Shown: positions 11,085 through 24,400 of the stretch, piece after piece
Layout of the letters: every line of letters starts with the position of its first letter
Numbering within the stretch: position 1 is the stretch's first letter
Assembly (NCBI GenBank): GCA_018340805.1
Contig: JACMZG010001914.1
Coordinates: forward strand, 4,293,411-4,357,410
Origin: Microvelia longipes
Taxonomy: Eukaryota; Arthropoda; Insecta; Hemiptera; Veliidae
Direction: 5' to 3'
Length of the DNA: 64,000 nt
Notes under the pieces: generated by a model
The model's database searches: none
Seen by the model: the letters and a program-made list of their open reading frames with translations, nothing else
What the model was told of the DNA's origin: nothing
Translations under genes and position numbers: made by a program

Positions 11085-11270
11085 ATTTCTCTTTTGTAGC
11101 ACTATTTATTTTATAGAACCCCCACATCTTGATAGGAAATTTAAACATAACAGCTTAAAGTTCTATAATAACAACAAAAACTAATTATTTAGCTATATAT
11201 ATTTCACCTAACATGTTAGGTGAAATATATGACATTTAAATTTCCTATCAAGATGTAATAATATACTAAT
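11085..11270. repeat. Dispersed palindromic repeat with a perfect hairpin core
   Basis: Related to 5595-5825. The centre holds tatttcacctaacatgttaggtgaaata, a perfect inverted repeat, and the outer arms carry tttcctatcaagatgt and its inverse. Confidence 0.6.
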
Positions 11271-12095
11271 TTCTTAAGCTTTTCCCTGATTGAAGTTCCC
11301 TAGTTGCTTCTCATGCTACTAGTCCTAATTTATATGTAGGAAGGTTAATGATGATTGTTTTCAGATTTCAAGTTTCAAAAAATTTTTTTTTTTTTTTTTT
11401 GAGGGGGGGTACTAAATTGATAGGGTACCAATCAAATTGATTGGGTATTGATCAAGTACCATCCATCTGAAATGAGGCTCAGAATAGGTCTTATAATTTA
11501 TTAAAACTGTGTTTATATATCGTGATTAAAAAACGTTAGGGAAGCTTATTTTCATATTTAGCAGCTTATCTTGAACTTTACGGTCAACAACTTCGACCTC
11601 GTACATAATTTCACACCAGCTTGTCACAAAATAATAAAAACTAAATAGAAAAATAATAAAGGCGACTTTAATTTATCAACAAAATTAAAACAAATATACA
11701 TAACCACATAGATAACAAAATATAAAAGATACCCTTTCACAAATGCTACAATAAACACAACATATTTAGCAATTTCAAGGCTATTTGTGGTTGTGGACTT
11801 GATATCAAAACCACAAAAAAAGAAAATGTTTCATAAACACAAGAATAAAGATAAGGATTGGCAGAGTCGTCAGTCTTACTGCAAGGAAAATATTTAGAAG
11901 TCTGGTGACAAACTTTAGTTGACTTTGATAAACAAATTTAGTTTACATCTTGCTTTCTGACTTCTGCAAATTTTTAATATATTATTTAATAGAATGTTGA
12001 CAATTTTTTTCAACTAACTCTCTAAGAATAACCTAATATTTGAAATTGATCAAACATAGTCTGTTTACAATGCAAGGTGAATAAGGGGAAATGAA
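11271..12095. other. Region downstream of nmd3, nothing recognised
   Basis: Contains a T-run followed by a G-run at about 11383-11408. The nmd3 3' UTR must end in or near this stretch, but no canonical poly(A) signal on the - strand stands out. Confidence 0.4.
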
Positions 12096-12099
12096 GGCA

Positions 12100-12268
12100 G
12101 GCCACTACGCCATGTTCTCATGTTTGATGAAGACCATCACGCCATGTCCACATGTTTGATGAAGACCATCACGCCATGTCCACATGTTTGATGAAGACCA
12201 TCACGCCATGTCCACATGTTTGATGAAGACCATCACGCCATGTCCTCATGTTTGATGAAGAAAGACCA
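12100..12268 (-). repeat. 32-bp minisatellite containing the nmd3 stop context
   Basis: About five units of catcacgccatgtccacatg plus tttgatgaagac. Read on the gene strand, each contains GTGGACATGGCGTGATGG, nearly the same as the gene's own end GTGGAAATGGCGTGATGG (last codons V-E-M-A-stop). The array directly follows the stop codon, so it probably arose by duplication of the end of the gene. Confidence 0.88.
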
Positions 12269-12452
12269 TCACGCCATTTCCACATCCTCGATGGTAAGTT
12301 CGTCAATCATCTCCTCAAGAGTGACACAGGGTCCTGGTTCGGTAATATCGTCAACATCCACCGGAATGGTTTTAGACTTATCAAGGTAAATATTGATGTT
12401 CTGTCTGTAATCGGCATCTTCTTCCAAATCATCCAGAAACTCACAGTAATCC
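12269..12452 (-). CDS. nmd3: nmd3 exon 11 (acidic C-terminus and stop)
   Basis: 184 bp. Encodes DYCEFLDDLEEDADYRQNIN, IYLDKSKTIPVDVDDI and a last stretch ending DVEMA before TGA (12271-12269). The stop lies at the edge of the downstream 32-bp repeats. Confidence 0.96.
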
Positions 12453-15400
12453 CTGTGTAACAAGTAAGACAAAGTAATAAATAATCCCGTCCAGCATCCG
12501 TAAATGATATAACAGTAGAAAAATACGAGACAATTGTTTCTTTTGATGTAAAATCTTTGTTCACTAATGTACCTCTTCATGTTATATACCAACTAATTAA
12601 AGATAATTGGGCAAAAATCATAGATGAAACAGACATTAAATGTTTAGATAAGTACTTAGCTTGTATAAAATTCTTATTTTACTCAATCTGGTAAACTTTA
12701 TAAGCAAATTGGTGGACTCCCTATGGGGGTAGTATGTCGGTGAATTTAAGTGGACTGTTCGTAAATCATGTATTAAATCCTATCCAAAACTACTTATAAC
12801 CCTAAATTTATTTGTAAATACAAAGACGACTTATTTCTGGTAATTAAAAAGGAATATATTGATCCCTTAAAACAAGAACTTAATAACTTTTATAAAGGGT
12901 TTGAGTTTACAGTTGAATTTGAGGTTGATAATCAATTAACTTTTTTAGATGTAACAGTTATCAAACTACCTACTGGGGAATTAAAAACTAAATGGGTAAA
13001 TAAACCAGTTAAAGGTAGTAGATTTTTAAATTATAAATCAAACCACCCTCCTAGTCAGATTAAGAATACTGCCCATAATTTAATAAAAAGAGCCATTTCC
13101 CTCACAGATTCTCAATATATTCCTGAGATAAAAATCACTGTATTCAGGAAATTACTTGATAACTTTTTTCCTTTAAAATTAATAAGATCACTATGGTATT
13201 CATCTATAACTCCTAACCTAAATTCTTCCAATAATTTAACATATAATAATCCCAAACCTCCTAATGTCCAGTCTTGTAAATTCTCTAGTCTTACATATAT
13301 AAAAGGTCTATCCCAAATTATAACGAACTCATTTAAAACTTACGATGTCCATGAACTTAAATTTGGTCTTAAATCTATAAATAAAGTAGAAGATCACTGT
13401 TTCAGCAGATTAAAAGATAAAGTTACTGTAGATGATACTGTGGGCTTTGTTTATAAGGTCAATTGCAATGATTGTCCAGCCACCTATATAGGTGAATCTA
13501 AACAAACATGGACCAATAGAAAAGCAGGACATAATAATAAAACAGTTGACACAGCCTTAGCTATCCATTGTAGAAATAAGAACCATTCTTTTAATCTTAA
13601 TGATCCTATAATATTAGATCATGAGAAGAACCACTCTAAAATACTTTTATTAGAAGCTCTACATATAACCAAGGAGAAAGAAAGTATAAATTTTAAAAAA
13701 GATAGTAGAGATTTAAATAAGTTTTATAGTGGAATCTTGAGTAATATTTAATCCAACCAATAGTAATTAGATTATCCCTTCTTATCTAGTCATTCCTTTA
13801 TCTATATCTCCCATTCCTTTCTTTTTTAAAGTTTATCATTTCTTTATTATATGTACCCAAAACTGTATTAAGTGCTTTAGCTATGTGGTTGTGTTTTTTG
13901 TTTTTTAATTGTTAACAATAGCCTTTGGCTTACTTAAAACTGATTTATTCGATGTAATTACTAAGAGATATGTTTTTCTTTCTAATTTGTTTATACTTAA
14001 CTTAATTTAATTTGATTTAGCTTTGTTTAATTATTAATTAATCCTCATTAATACCTAAATTTTATTTTTATACTTACAGACATGAGTATACCTTGAGGAG
14101 AAGGCAAAATATAATCATTAATACAACTTAAACTTTAGATTTATCTTTCCTCAAAAGTGCCCTTACTTTATCATGGAATATAATGAGGAACAATAAGGAG
14201 GATTCAGCTCTTAAAATGATTATTAATATATAAAATGATATTAAATGATATTTGGACAAATCATCACAATTTTTTTTGAAAACTAATCATTTTGAAATTT
14301 TAGTGTTTATTGTTAATAATTATAATCTTTTAATTTATTAAATTTGTTAGTTTGGTCTCATCATAGACAGCTGAAGGTACATGGGGAATAGCCAGTTAAC
14401 TGGTAGCCTTAAGTAATGCTGCCACCATAACAATATACAATTTTCTTATAACAAAGTTGGCAGTGCTTCTGGTTACTGATTATTATGTTCTATTATCAAT
14501 TAATACTCGATTATTCATAAAGTACTAATATAAATATTGGTGCAATATAATTTTTTAAGCATTTTAAATTGTATTTTAGTTTTTAATAAAAAATATGTTA
14601 AAAGTAGTCCTCATCAACTAAATTTAGATTCTTGTATTCCGCTGCCCTTTTTCTATCTAAGACCAATTGTATTAAATACTTAGGTGGTTTTTTATGATCT
14701 ACCTTCATTAGTAAATATTTATGACACATTAATAAAAAAATTGTTTTGTTGTTAGGCTGGTACCCCTACTTAAGACCACCAGTAAACTGGCTTTCGTGTT
14801 ATCAGTGGAATTACATTGTTTTTACGATCCTATGCTCCTTCTATATAATTATTATTCTAAAGAGTATATTTTTACAGTAATACTGACATGTTAGCAGATC
14901 CCAGACTCTGCCGGTCATCATGTTCCAGGTGTTTGAGTTTCCACTGCCTCCTCCTCCTTCGAGCAGAACTATCTCCATAGTGTTTCTTGATAATAACAAC
15001 GTCCGGCACTTTGTCTCGATCCAGAGAGTCAAAACTGTCGTTATTGACATTACTGTCACTCAGGCAGTATCTGAAAAACCACAAGCACTGATTACATAAT
15101 CTATGTAAAGATGGTGGACTAAACAATAACATCTCATTAACAAGAGAAACCACTGCAGCGCTGTCTATAAAAATCTAAAATTTTTATGTGAGGAATGGAA
15201 ATCCTTTCATGTGCCGTCCTTCAAAAAGGATGTTAAGCTGGTTGTTCCGAGCCTGTGCGATGTCAAGTACCAGTAAGGACAAATGAGCAACTAATGTGTT
15301 AAATTCACCTGATAATCCTAATTTTTTACAAAATCCACACGTACTCTATTAAATACATAAATGTTATACTTCATTTTTATGACGAGAAAAACAACAGTCT

Positions 15401-18400
15401 CACTTCATATTTTAAAATCTCAAATTATTTTTTATACCTCTAACACAATGAATCGTGAACTAGCTTATCAGTAAATTAATTAAATAATTAATTTACGATG
15501 ATTAAATTAATTATAGTAATGAAAGAAATTACTATACAAGTTCCTGTAGTATCCTGTGTATAGACTTGCTAAAATATAGTTCTGCCTGTGCATAGACTTG
15601 CTAAAGTAGTTCTGTCTATGTATAGATTTGCTAAGATATAGTTCTACCAGTGCATATACTTGCTAAAGTAGTTCTGCCTGTGTATTTGCTAAGATATAGT
15701 ATAGCAAGTCTACCAGTGCATAGACTTGATAAAGTAGTTCTGCCTGTGCATAGACTTGCTAAGTAGTTCTGCCTGTGTATAGACTTGCTAAAATATAGTT
15801 CTGCATGTGCATAGATTTGCTAAAATATAGTTCTACCAGTGCATAGACTTGCTAAAGTAGTTCTGCCTGTGCATAGACTTGCTAAGTCATGCCAATCCCC
15901 AATTATTTTAAGCATTAAATGTTTTAATAAGTTGAGTAAAGAAACAAAAGTTTAACCACTAAACAAAATTAAAAAATGAGGTAAAATCCTAAGTGTTACG
16001 GTGGTAACTTCGGGAATATAAAATTAAGGATAGAGCTATGAGGACTGTAAAAAATAACTCAAAAAATAATGAGAACTGACTTAGGTTTATTATAAAAACA
16101 GAACATAAAAAATTTGTTAATTATTTATCATCAACTATATTATAGTAATTTATTATAAACACAACAATGCCCAGTGAGTGTCTGAGAGATGGGAAACGTG
16201 AAAACTATCACGTTAATTTGTTGTTGTTGTTATTTAATTAAGTTGTTTTTGTTCATTTTTATTATTATTTTATTTTATCATGTTTGTATTTTGTATGTTT
16301 GTTGTTTTTATCACACTGAAACTATGCAATTTTGCAGAGCATTGTGTTTTCATCCATGATATCCTACACCCCTGAAGATGCCTTCCACGGTGGAAGCAAA
16401 ACATTATGTTTTATGAAAAACATAATGTTTTGACAGTGAATATGAATTCACTGTCGCGGTTAGTTAAATCTTAATGACAATAACCATGAAAGCCTACACA
16501 GTATACAGTATATACATTTGTACATTATTTTTTTGGCTCTGGTGAAGCAACTCTAGTTTATACAACCACTTTGAATAAATAAATGAAAAATAAATTAAAT
16601 ATATATAAAGGGACTTCGGATTTAAAATAAATTGTAAATACAAGTAATAGTTGCTGACTCACCCCATACAAGTATCTCCTGGTTTGAGAATGTGACCGAG
16701 GTGAGTTCTAGTGTGTATTGTGTTCTCGTTGATACCCAGCTCACATGTTTTCACCAGCCAGATATCAGCTAATATGTGCTGCAAACAATCAACATTACAG
16801 TCATCAACTGTTAAATTACAAGTTCAAGATGCAGAAGTTCAGTTTCCTAATCAACTAATACAAAAATGTAACAGGGGTTTCAGCTCCAGATAAGTAGCTG
16901 AACAACACCTGCACATGGGATCTTAAGTAGGACATTTGCAGAAATAATATCAACGAAATTAAGGATATGAAGTAATAATGTATTTTGTAGAATAAATTAT
17001 ATTAAAGGGCTGATAATATTATAGGGTTACATAACTAGTCGGATTCCTAAAGGGAATCCAACATATTATTAAATGTCTATGGTAACTATAAGTTACCTAA
17101 GTATGGACGGACAGATGTGCTTATGTGATCATACCTTAAGATGGGAAATTATCACCCAGGAGGAGTCAGAACCATTCTGGTTGTTTCGTACCCCAAAAAC
17201 CTGATGGCCGAACTTCTCCCACTAAATCCCTGACAGTCCCTACTTAGACGTAAAGTCTACCCTCTCTCTCATAGCGGGGTTTGTAACCAGCAAGTAAACA
17301 TGCTGACACAATCAAAAGTAAAATAAGAAGTTTGAAGTAACTAAATGATGTGATTTTAACATTCTGACCAATAATTGGGAGTATGAGCGTATCTAAATTC
17401 CTTGGCTGCTGGAATGAAACATATGTATTTACTATCCGAGGACAAGCAATGTGAGTCGAAGTAGGGATAATTAGCATAGCGAATCAAATTTGATGAGGAA
17501 AAGTTCTGAGGAACCCCGTACCTAATTCTTTGAATCAGGAAGCCTATTGGAATCGATCCTCCCTACTTCCCCTCCACTTATAACAACCTCATAAGTATAA
17601 TTTTCTGATGTAAATTCGCTAAAAGATACTTAATATGAATCAACTAATATGAAATTAAATATAAATAAAACTGGGTGGATGCCATTCTCACTCAAAGAAG
17701 CAGAAATAAATATTGATATAAAATTACATAACCACATCATTGTTAAACCTAACTGTAAATGCCTATCCCTAGCTAAACTTAATTTTACTAAATATCTAGG
17801 AATTTACATAGATTCCAAACTAAACTGGCACTATCATGTACAAAATCTTATTAAAAAACTGAACTCTTTATCACATTATTTTTACCTATTAAGAAATATT
17901 GCATTTGTTGAATTGTTAAAAAACTTATTATGCTTTAGTGGAAAGCTCATTAACTTATGGAATAATTTTTTGGGGAGGTACGTATGAAGTATTAATAAAT
18001 AATTTATTTATATTACAAAAATCCATAATAAAAATTATGTTCAAAAAGAAAAGAGATTTTAGTACGTCTGAATTATTTGAGTTGTGTAATTTTCTCTCTG
18101 TTTATCAACTATACAGTAAACAAGTATGTTGCTTTATTCACAAAAATAAAAGTAATTTTACCATTAGTCAAAATAATTATTCGACAAGATATCAAAGTAA
18201 GCAAATGCTTCTTGTAGAATCCTGTAATAAAGATATTAAATTTCAATCTTTGTATATTAGAGGTATAAAAATCTATAACAATTTACCACTCCAAATTAGA
18301 GAAATAAAGAGAATCAGCAATTTCATAAAACATCTTAAATGTTAGCTGTATGCACAAAAAGAAGTGAAGTTATGAACCTTAAGAAAAAAAATTATGTTAT

Positions 18401-21400
18401 CAACATAGGTTCATCCACTTATTCATGATTACTGTTTTGTTTTGTTTTTTTCTGGAAAAATCATAAATAAAAAGCTAAAAAGTCATAAAATAAAATTTAC
18501 TAACATATCTCTTTTTTCTACTTTGTTTTTAAGTTCTTTTTTATCTTTTTCTCAATATACTTTTTATTGTATTTATTTACAATTTTAATTTTGTAAAATT
18601 AAAAATTTAATAAAAATTAAAATATGTTAACTATTATGAAACCCAGAAGACGTAGTCTTTAAGAAATTGCTCCCGCACATGGGTTTATCCTTGTGGGATT
18701 CACATAAAACTGATCATATAAAATATGTCTGTGCACATTGAATATTTGTCTTTGTATATTATGTGTAATAAAAGCTTTTTGAATAAAAAAAACTGTGGAC
18801 AATGTCTCTTAGATGGAAGATAAACATTTTTAGTTCACCCTTTAAGTTCAGAACTCTTTGAACTTTTAGGACACAGTGCTCTCTGTAAGTGAGCATTCGC
18901 TACACAGTGCAGAGTTTTTAAACTCTCTAGTGTGGCATAATATCCTTTAATGTTATGAATTACGACTAATTTGTTATTTATTTACTAATAAAGGAATGTA
19001 TTTAAAAAAAAAAAAATATTTGCAAAGTACAAACCTTGGTAGATATTGGTCCCTGTCCGGGGAAAAAGTTTCTTTCCTTGTCCATGATAGGTTCAACATC
19101 CATAACAGTGTACTCTACAAGTTGTTTAGGATTACATATGCTGTAGAATGGGGATTTCCAGTACGCATTGGCTTTAACTTCAGCCACTGAAACAGAGCAA
19201 TATATGAATAATAGCATTCAAAATATGAAAAACATACAACTTCATAATAATGTAATATAACTTTATTATTTAAAAAGCATACATACATTATAATATAAAT
19301 TACAGCAATAAAAATTATAAATAATACCTAAATCTAATTAAAAAGAAGTACAAATATAAAAACAATAAATTAATTTTTAATAGCCGCAAAAGCTTTGGGT
19401 TGTGCGCGGCAAAAGCTTTGGGTTGTGCGCGGCAAAGCTTTGGGTTGTGCGCAGCAAAAGCTTTGGGTTGTGTGCGGCAAAAGCCAAAGCATTATTGTAG
19501 CCATAATACTAAAACAAATCTTTCCCCTGGAAAATTGTTTATTTTACTTCCGGAAATGAGAATAAATAAGTACAATTTTTAGAGTACAATGGAAACATGT
19601 CCCAATAATAATTTAAATAAGAAATAACAAAAAAAAAGAAAAATAAACTTGTAAGCAGCTTTTAAAGAACATTGCAACAGGAAGAAAAGTGTACTTTTCT
19701 CCTTCTAGTAGAGGGAGAAAAGTGTAAAAAGGGGAAAAGTGTATTTTTCTCCTTCTAGTAGAGGGAGAAAAGTGTAAAAAGTGTAGTTTTCTCCTTCTAG
19801 TAGAGGGAGAAAAGTGTATTTTTCTCCTTCAAGTAGAGGGAGAAAAGTGTAAAAAGTGTAGTTTTCTCCTTCTAGTAGAGGGAGGTAGTGTATTTTTCTC
19901 CTTCTAGTAGAGGGAGAAAAGTGTAAAAGTGTAGTCTAGTAGAGGGAGAAAAGTGTAGGTAGTTTTCTCCTTCTAGTAGAGGGAGAAAAGTGTAAAAAGT
20001 GTAGTTTTCTCCTTCTAGTAGAGGGAGAAAAGTGTAAAAAGTGTAGTTTTCTCCTTCTAGTAGAGGGAGAAAAGTGTAAAAAGAGGAAACGCAGAGCAAT
20101 GATTTAATGATTGATTCATTAAAAATGATCAAATTACTATTAATTTTAAATAACACATATTGATGATTTTTTAAATTTAAGCGAGGAGGCAAACAATGTA
20201 AAAAATAATTTATTTCCCAATAAATCAAAAGATAACTTTTGATAAGCTATCAACTATTATTTTAAAACTTCATATTTTTGTTATTATACTATTTTCTTCC
20301 TCCTGGAGCTGGAATCTTAATTTTACCACAGAAGAAAAAAGTAGTTGCTCCTGAGCAGTAATAAAATTTCTTGGCTACACCTCATTAGTTAACTGAATAG
20401 TTATCTAGGCAAGCCTGAGGAACCAACTAAGTACATCCCTCGGCAAGCCTTAAAAGCCAATTAAATAAATCCTTCGACAGGCCTTAGAAACCAACTAAAA
20501 ACTCCCTCAGCAAACCTTAGGAACCATTTAAATAATTTCCTTGGCAAGCCTAAGGAACCAACTTATAAATCCCTTGGTAAGCCTTAGGAACAAACTAAGT
20601 AATACCCCATCAAGTCTAAAGAACCAACTAAGTAAACAAAACCTTGGCAAGCCTCAGTATTTAAATAATATGCTTCCTTTAGCCTCAGGAACCTTGACTG
20701 CCCAGGGAGCAACAACTCACTTTTCATGGTAACTAGAGTATAACTGCTTACAACAAAGTTAAGTTAGAGTTTGAGTTATTAAGAGATGATCTTATCAAAA
20801 CCACAGTAAAAAAACCCTACCCTGGTATTACAGCAGACACATGGTTTTTAATTTAATTTTTGATATTTTATTATTTTGTATTTTTATAGTTTTATATAGT
20901 TTTTTCTTCTCCCAGTGTGGGTACTAGTTTCTTACCATTTTTGCCGTTTTCTATTTTTTTTAACATCTGAGGTATTTTCCCCGCTAAAGTTGTATAAAAG
21001 ATGCAACTTCGGGAGGAGGATACCAACAGAATTATTCTCAAGCCTTACCAACAAATTGATAAGTCTATAACTTAATTACTTTAATAAAATCAGCAAGTAT
21101 TGAAGGTAGCTGATTCTTTAATTTGCTGTTAATGCAACCTCATTCCATTTCATCAAGGTTATTTTTTAACGCAAATTTACTTAATTTCATATCTCCTCCT
21201 TTCAATAATTACATTTATTTAATAATTATTTTAATAAATATAGAGGGTTATAAATAATAACAAAAAAGATGAATACTAACATTGAGCAGTGTTGGGATCT
21301 ATGAGGTGAATAGCGTTGGTAACCCTGAGCACTACACACACACTACCAATACCTCCCAGCTGTTGACACATTTTCTTACTCAAACAGACCAGACTGTCTC

Positions 21401-24400
21401 TTGATATTGGCACCAGTTCAACACTGAAACAACCCCACAACTATGTATATTTGTACCCTTATTTTTCATATAAAGAATACCTGTCTTCAAAACATGTAAT
21501 TTCTGTGTAAAGTTCTAAAAAAATAAATAACAAAATGAACGGATTTTACCCTGAGTTTTTTTTTATTTATTCATTTAACAATATACGGACTATTGTCCAT
21601 TTACAAATTTTTTCCAGGTGTGTCAAGACTTTAAATAAAACGAGGAACCAAATATAGAGTCAAACTTGCCAACATACAAGGGTTGTCTGAAAAGTTTCCG
21701 ACCTCAACATGAAGATGGCAGCACATGTCAACAAAACTAGAGGCATGTACTAACATGTAGTTACAACATGTATATAACTACTCACAAAATTTCAGCCATT
21801 TTGAACTCATGGTAATTGTTTGACAGTTTTTTAAGTGAGTTATTATGAGTGTTTTTGTGAAAATGAAAAAAATTGAGTACCGTCCAGTTATTAAATATTG
21901 ACAATTAAAAAGAATTTTTTTTATATTTTTATCATGTTTTTGTTCTTTTTTCCAAGTAATAATGGCCTTTTCCCTTGAAATATTACTTTTTATTTGTAAT
22001 TTATGCAAATATTAATTTTTATTTGTAATTTATGCAAATATTAATTTTTATTTGTAATTTATGCAAATATTGATTTTTGCTAATAATTTAATCAAATATT
22101 AATTTTAATTTGTAATTTATTTAAATATTAATTTTCTTTGCAATTTATTCAAACATTAATTTTTATTTGTAATTTAACAACTTAAACTAAAAAGTTTTTT
22201 AATATCACCATGATAGTAACGGTAAATTTAAGTTATTTTTAAAGCATTATAACATTTCCTCTGTATTTTTCTAAATCATAGTTATTTTTAATTTAGAGTC
22301 CATCCTTTTTTTTAACTAAATTTTTATAACAATTTTCACTGAGTTGAATTAAAATGTTTTAAATCAATTAAATGTAATGGCTGGAAACGGGTTTAATTTT
22401 TCATGAATACCTTCCTGAACAAGGATCTGCAATTCTGCCGACTCGTATCGGATGGGTGTCCCAGGCAGAACGCACTTTAGGGGTCAATGGTTCTCCCTGG
22501 GACACCCATCGGATACGAGACGGCAGAATTGCAGATCCTTGTCCAGGAAGGTATTTACGAAAAATTGAGACCGGTTCCAGCCATTACACTGTTTGTTAAC
22601 TTGGGTTGTAAATTTGACCTGTAAAGTGTGTTCTGCCTGGGACACCCATCCGGTACGAGTTGTCAGAATTGCAGATCCTTGTTCAGGAAGGTATTTACGA
22701 AAAATTAAACCCGTTTCCAGCCATTACACTTTTTATTAACTTTGGTAGTAAATTTGACCTGTAAAGTACGTTCTGCCTGGGACACCCATCCGATACGAGT
22801 CTGCAGAATTGCAGATCCTTGTTCAGGAAGTATTTACAAAAAATTGAGACTGGTTCCAGCCATTACTTTTTTTGGGCTGGGCTCTTGGTCTAAAAAAAAC
22901 AATAAAAATAAAACCTCACCTTATGTTGTCAATGTTACCAACAAAAGTAAAAACAAAAGATAATAATAAAAGGTAAATCCTGGAAGGATCATACACAGTT
23001 ATACCAATTTTAGGGTTTTTTTTATTTTTCAGCCATTAGCTGTGACATTTTTTACATGGCTTAGTCTAGGAGTTTCCCTACTTGGTTTATACAATATTAC
23101 TTTAAGACTGACCAATAAGTAAATTTATAGTTGTAAACGTTGGAGTGGATATCATGAGAGAGGAGCTTCTTGGAGTGTTGAGATCGGCAGGGCAGGACGG
23201 TGCTCAGGAAATCCACCATCTTTCTCGCTTGGCTCTCGGTTGCAAAGAAAAAATCCAAGCCCTCTGCAAAGCACACAATAACATGGCTAACTTAAAATTG
23301 TAAAAACCACAAAGGTAAAAAAACAAAGAGATAATGCAAAAACAAATGTTTTTACATTAATCTGGAACATAGGAAATTTTAAATAAATAAATTGTTAAGT
23401 TTTATATGATATTTAATATACCAACAATAATGCCACTAATAGTAATAGTTACAATAAAAGTCTTGCCATAACAAGGCATTGCAAAATAATTGCCATCCTT
23501 AAATAATACATTTTTGTGAAGTTTTTACAAAGCAAACCATTAAGTCCCTGATAAAAAAAAACCAGTAAGTTTTCTTATTGATCACTGTAGATCATGGAGA
23601 TATTATACTAGAGGGGCCTTATTGGTTGAATTTTGAAACATCGAAAAAGTAACCTGACCACGTCCGCTAAAAATATAACCAAATATTTAGTACAAAATTA
23701 CAATAACTTAAATAGTAGAACGTTATAAATACAAATCAAAACACAAACAATGTGTGGGAAAGCTGAAAACAATTGATTTATAATAACCTTACTCCACTCT
23801 TGAAGAAGGTTTTAATGAGGTTATACAGAGCCCCTGAGAGCCTCAAACAATGTTTCAGGCCTTTCAATGTGTTGAGATAAGCAATGCCCCCTCTAGTATA
23901 TATCTCTATGCTGTAGATTAAATCAACATCTTAATACTAAAGGCATAATCTCAGATGCTAACTATCCCATGTGTGGGCATTATGAGGAGACAACCTTTCA
24001 CCTGCTTGCAGAGTGTGAGGCCTATACTTCTCTTCGTACCTTCATATATGGTATTGACCTCTTGTTTAAAGAGGAGCTTTCATCTATTAGTTGGAGAGAT
24101 ATCCTACAATATATCAACCTTTCCAAGAGATTCTTGGTAGAGGTGGTGTAGGTTAAGGAATCGCGGCTGGAAAGAAGGGCCCAACAACGTGGTCTATTTG
24201 CCTCCCCACCCTACTGTATTAGAATATTTCAAAGGGAGAAGGAGTAGACAACACACCATGTATAGGTTTGATACCCAGAGTATTCTCATGAGCCTTGTGT
24301 TTGAGTATCAGCTGCTCCAAGTAGTAAAAGGTTTTCTTATTATCAGCTTTTTGTCTAACTTGCACCTGAAACATCACAATTTCCTGATAATAACAACTAC

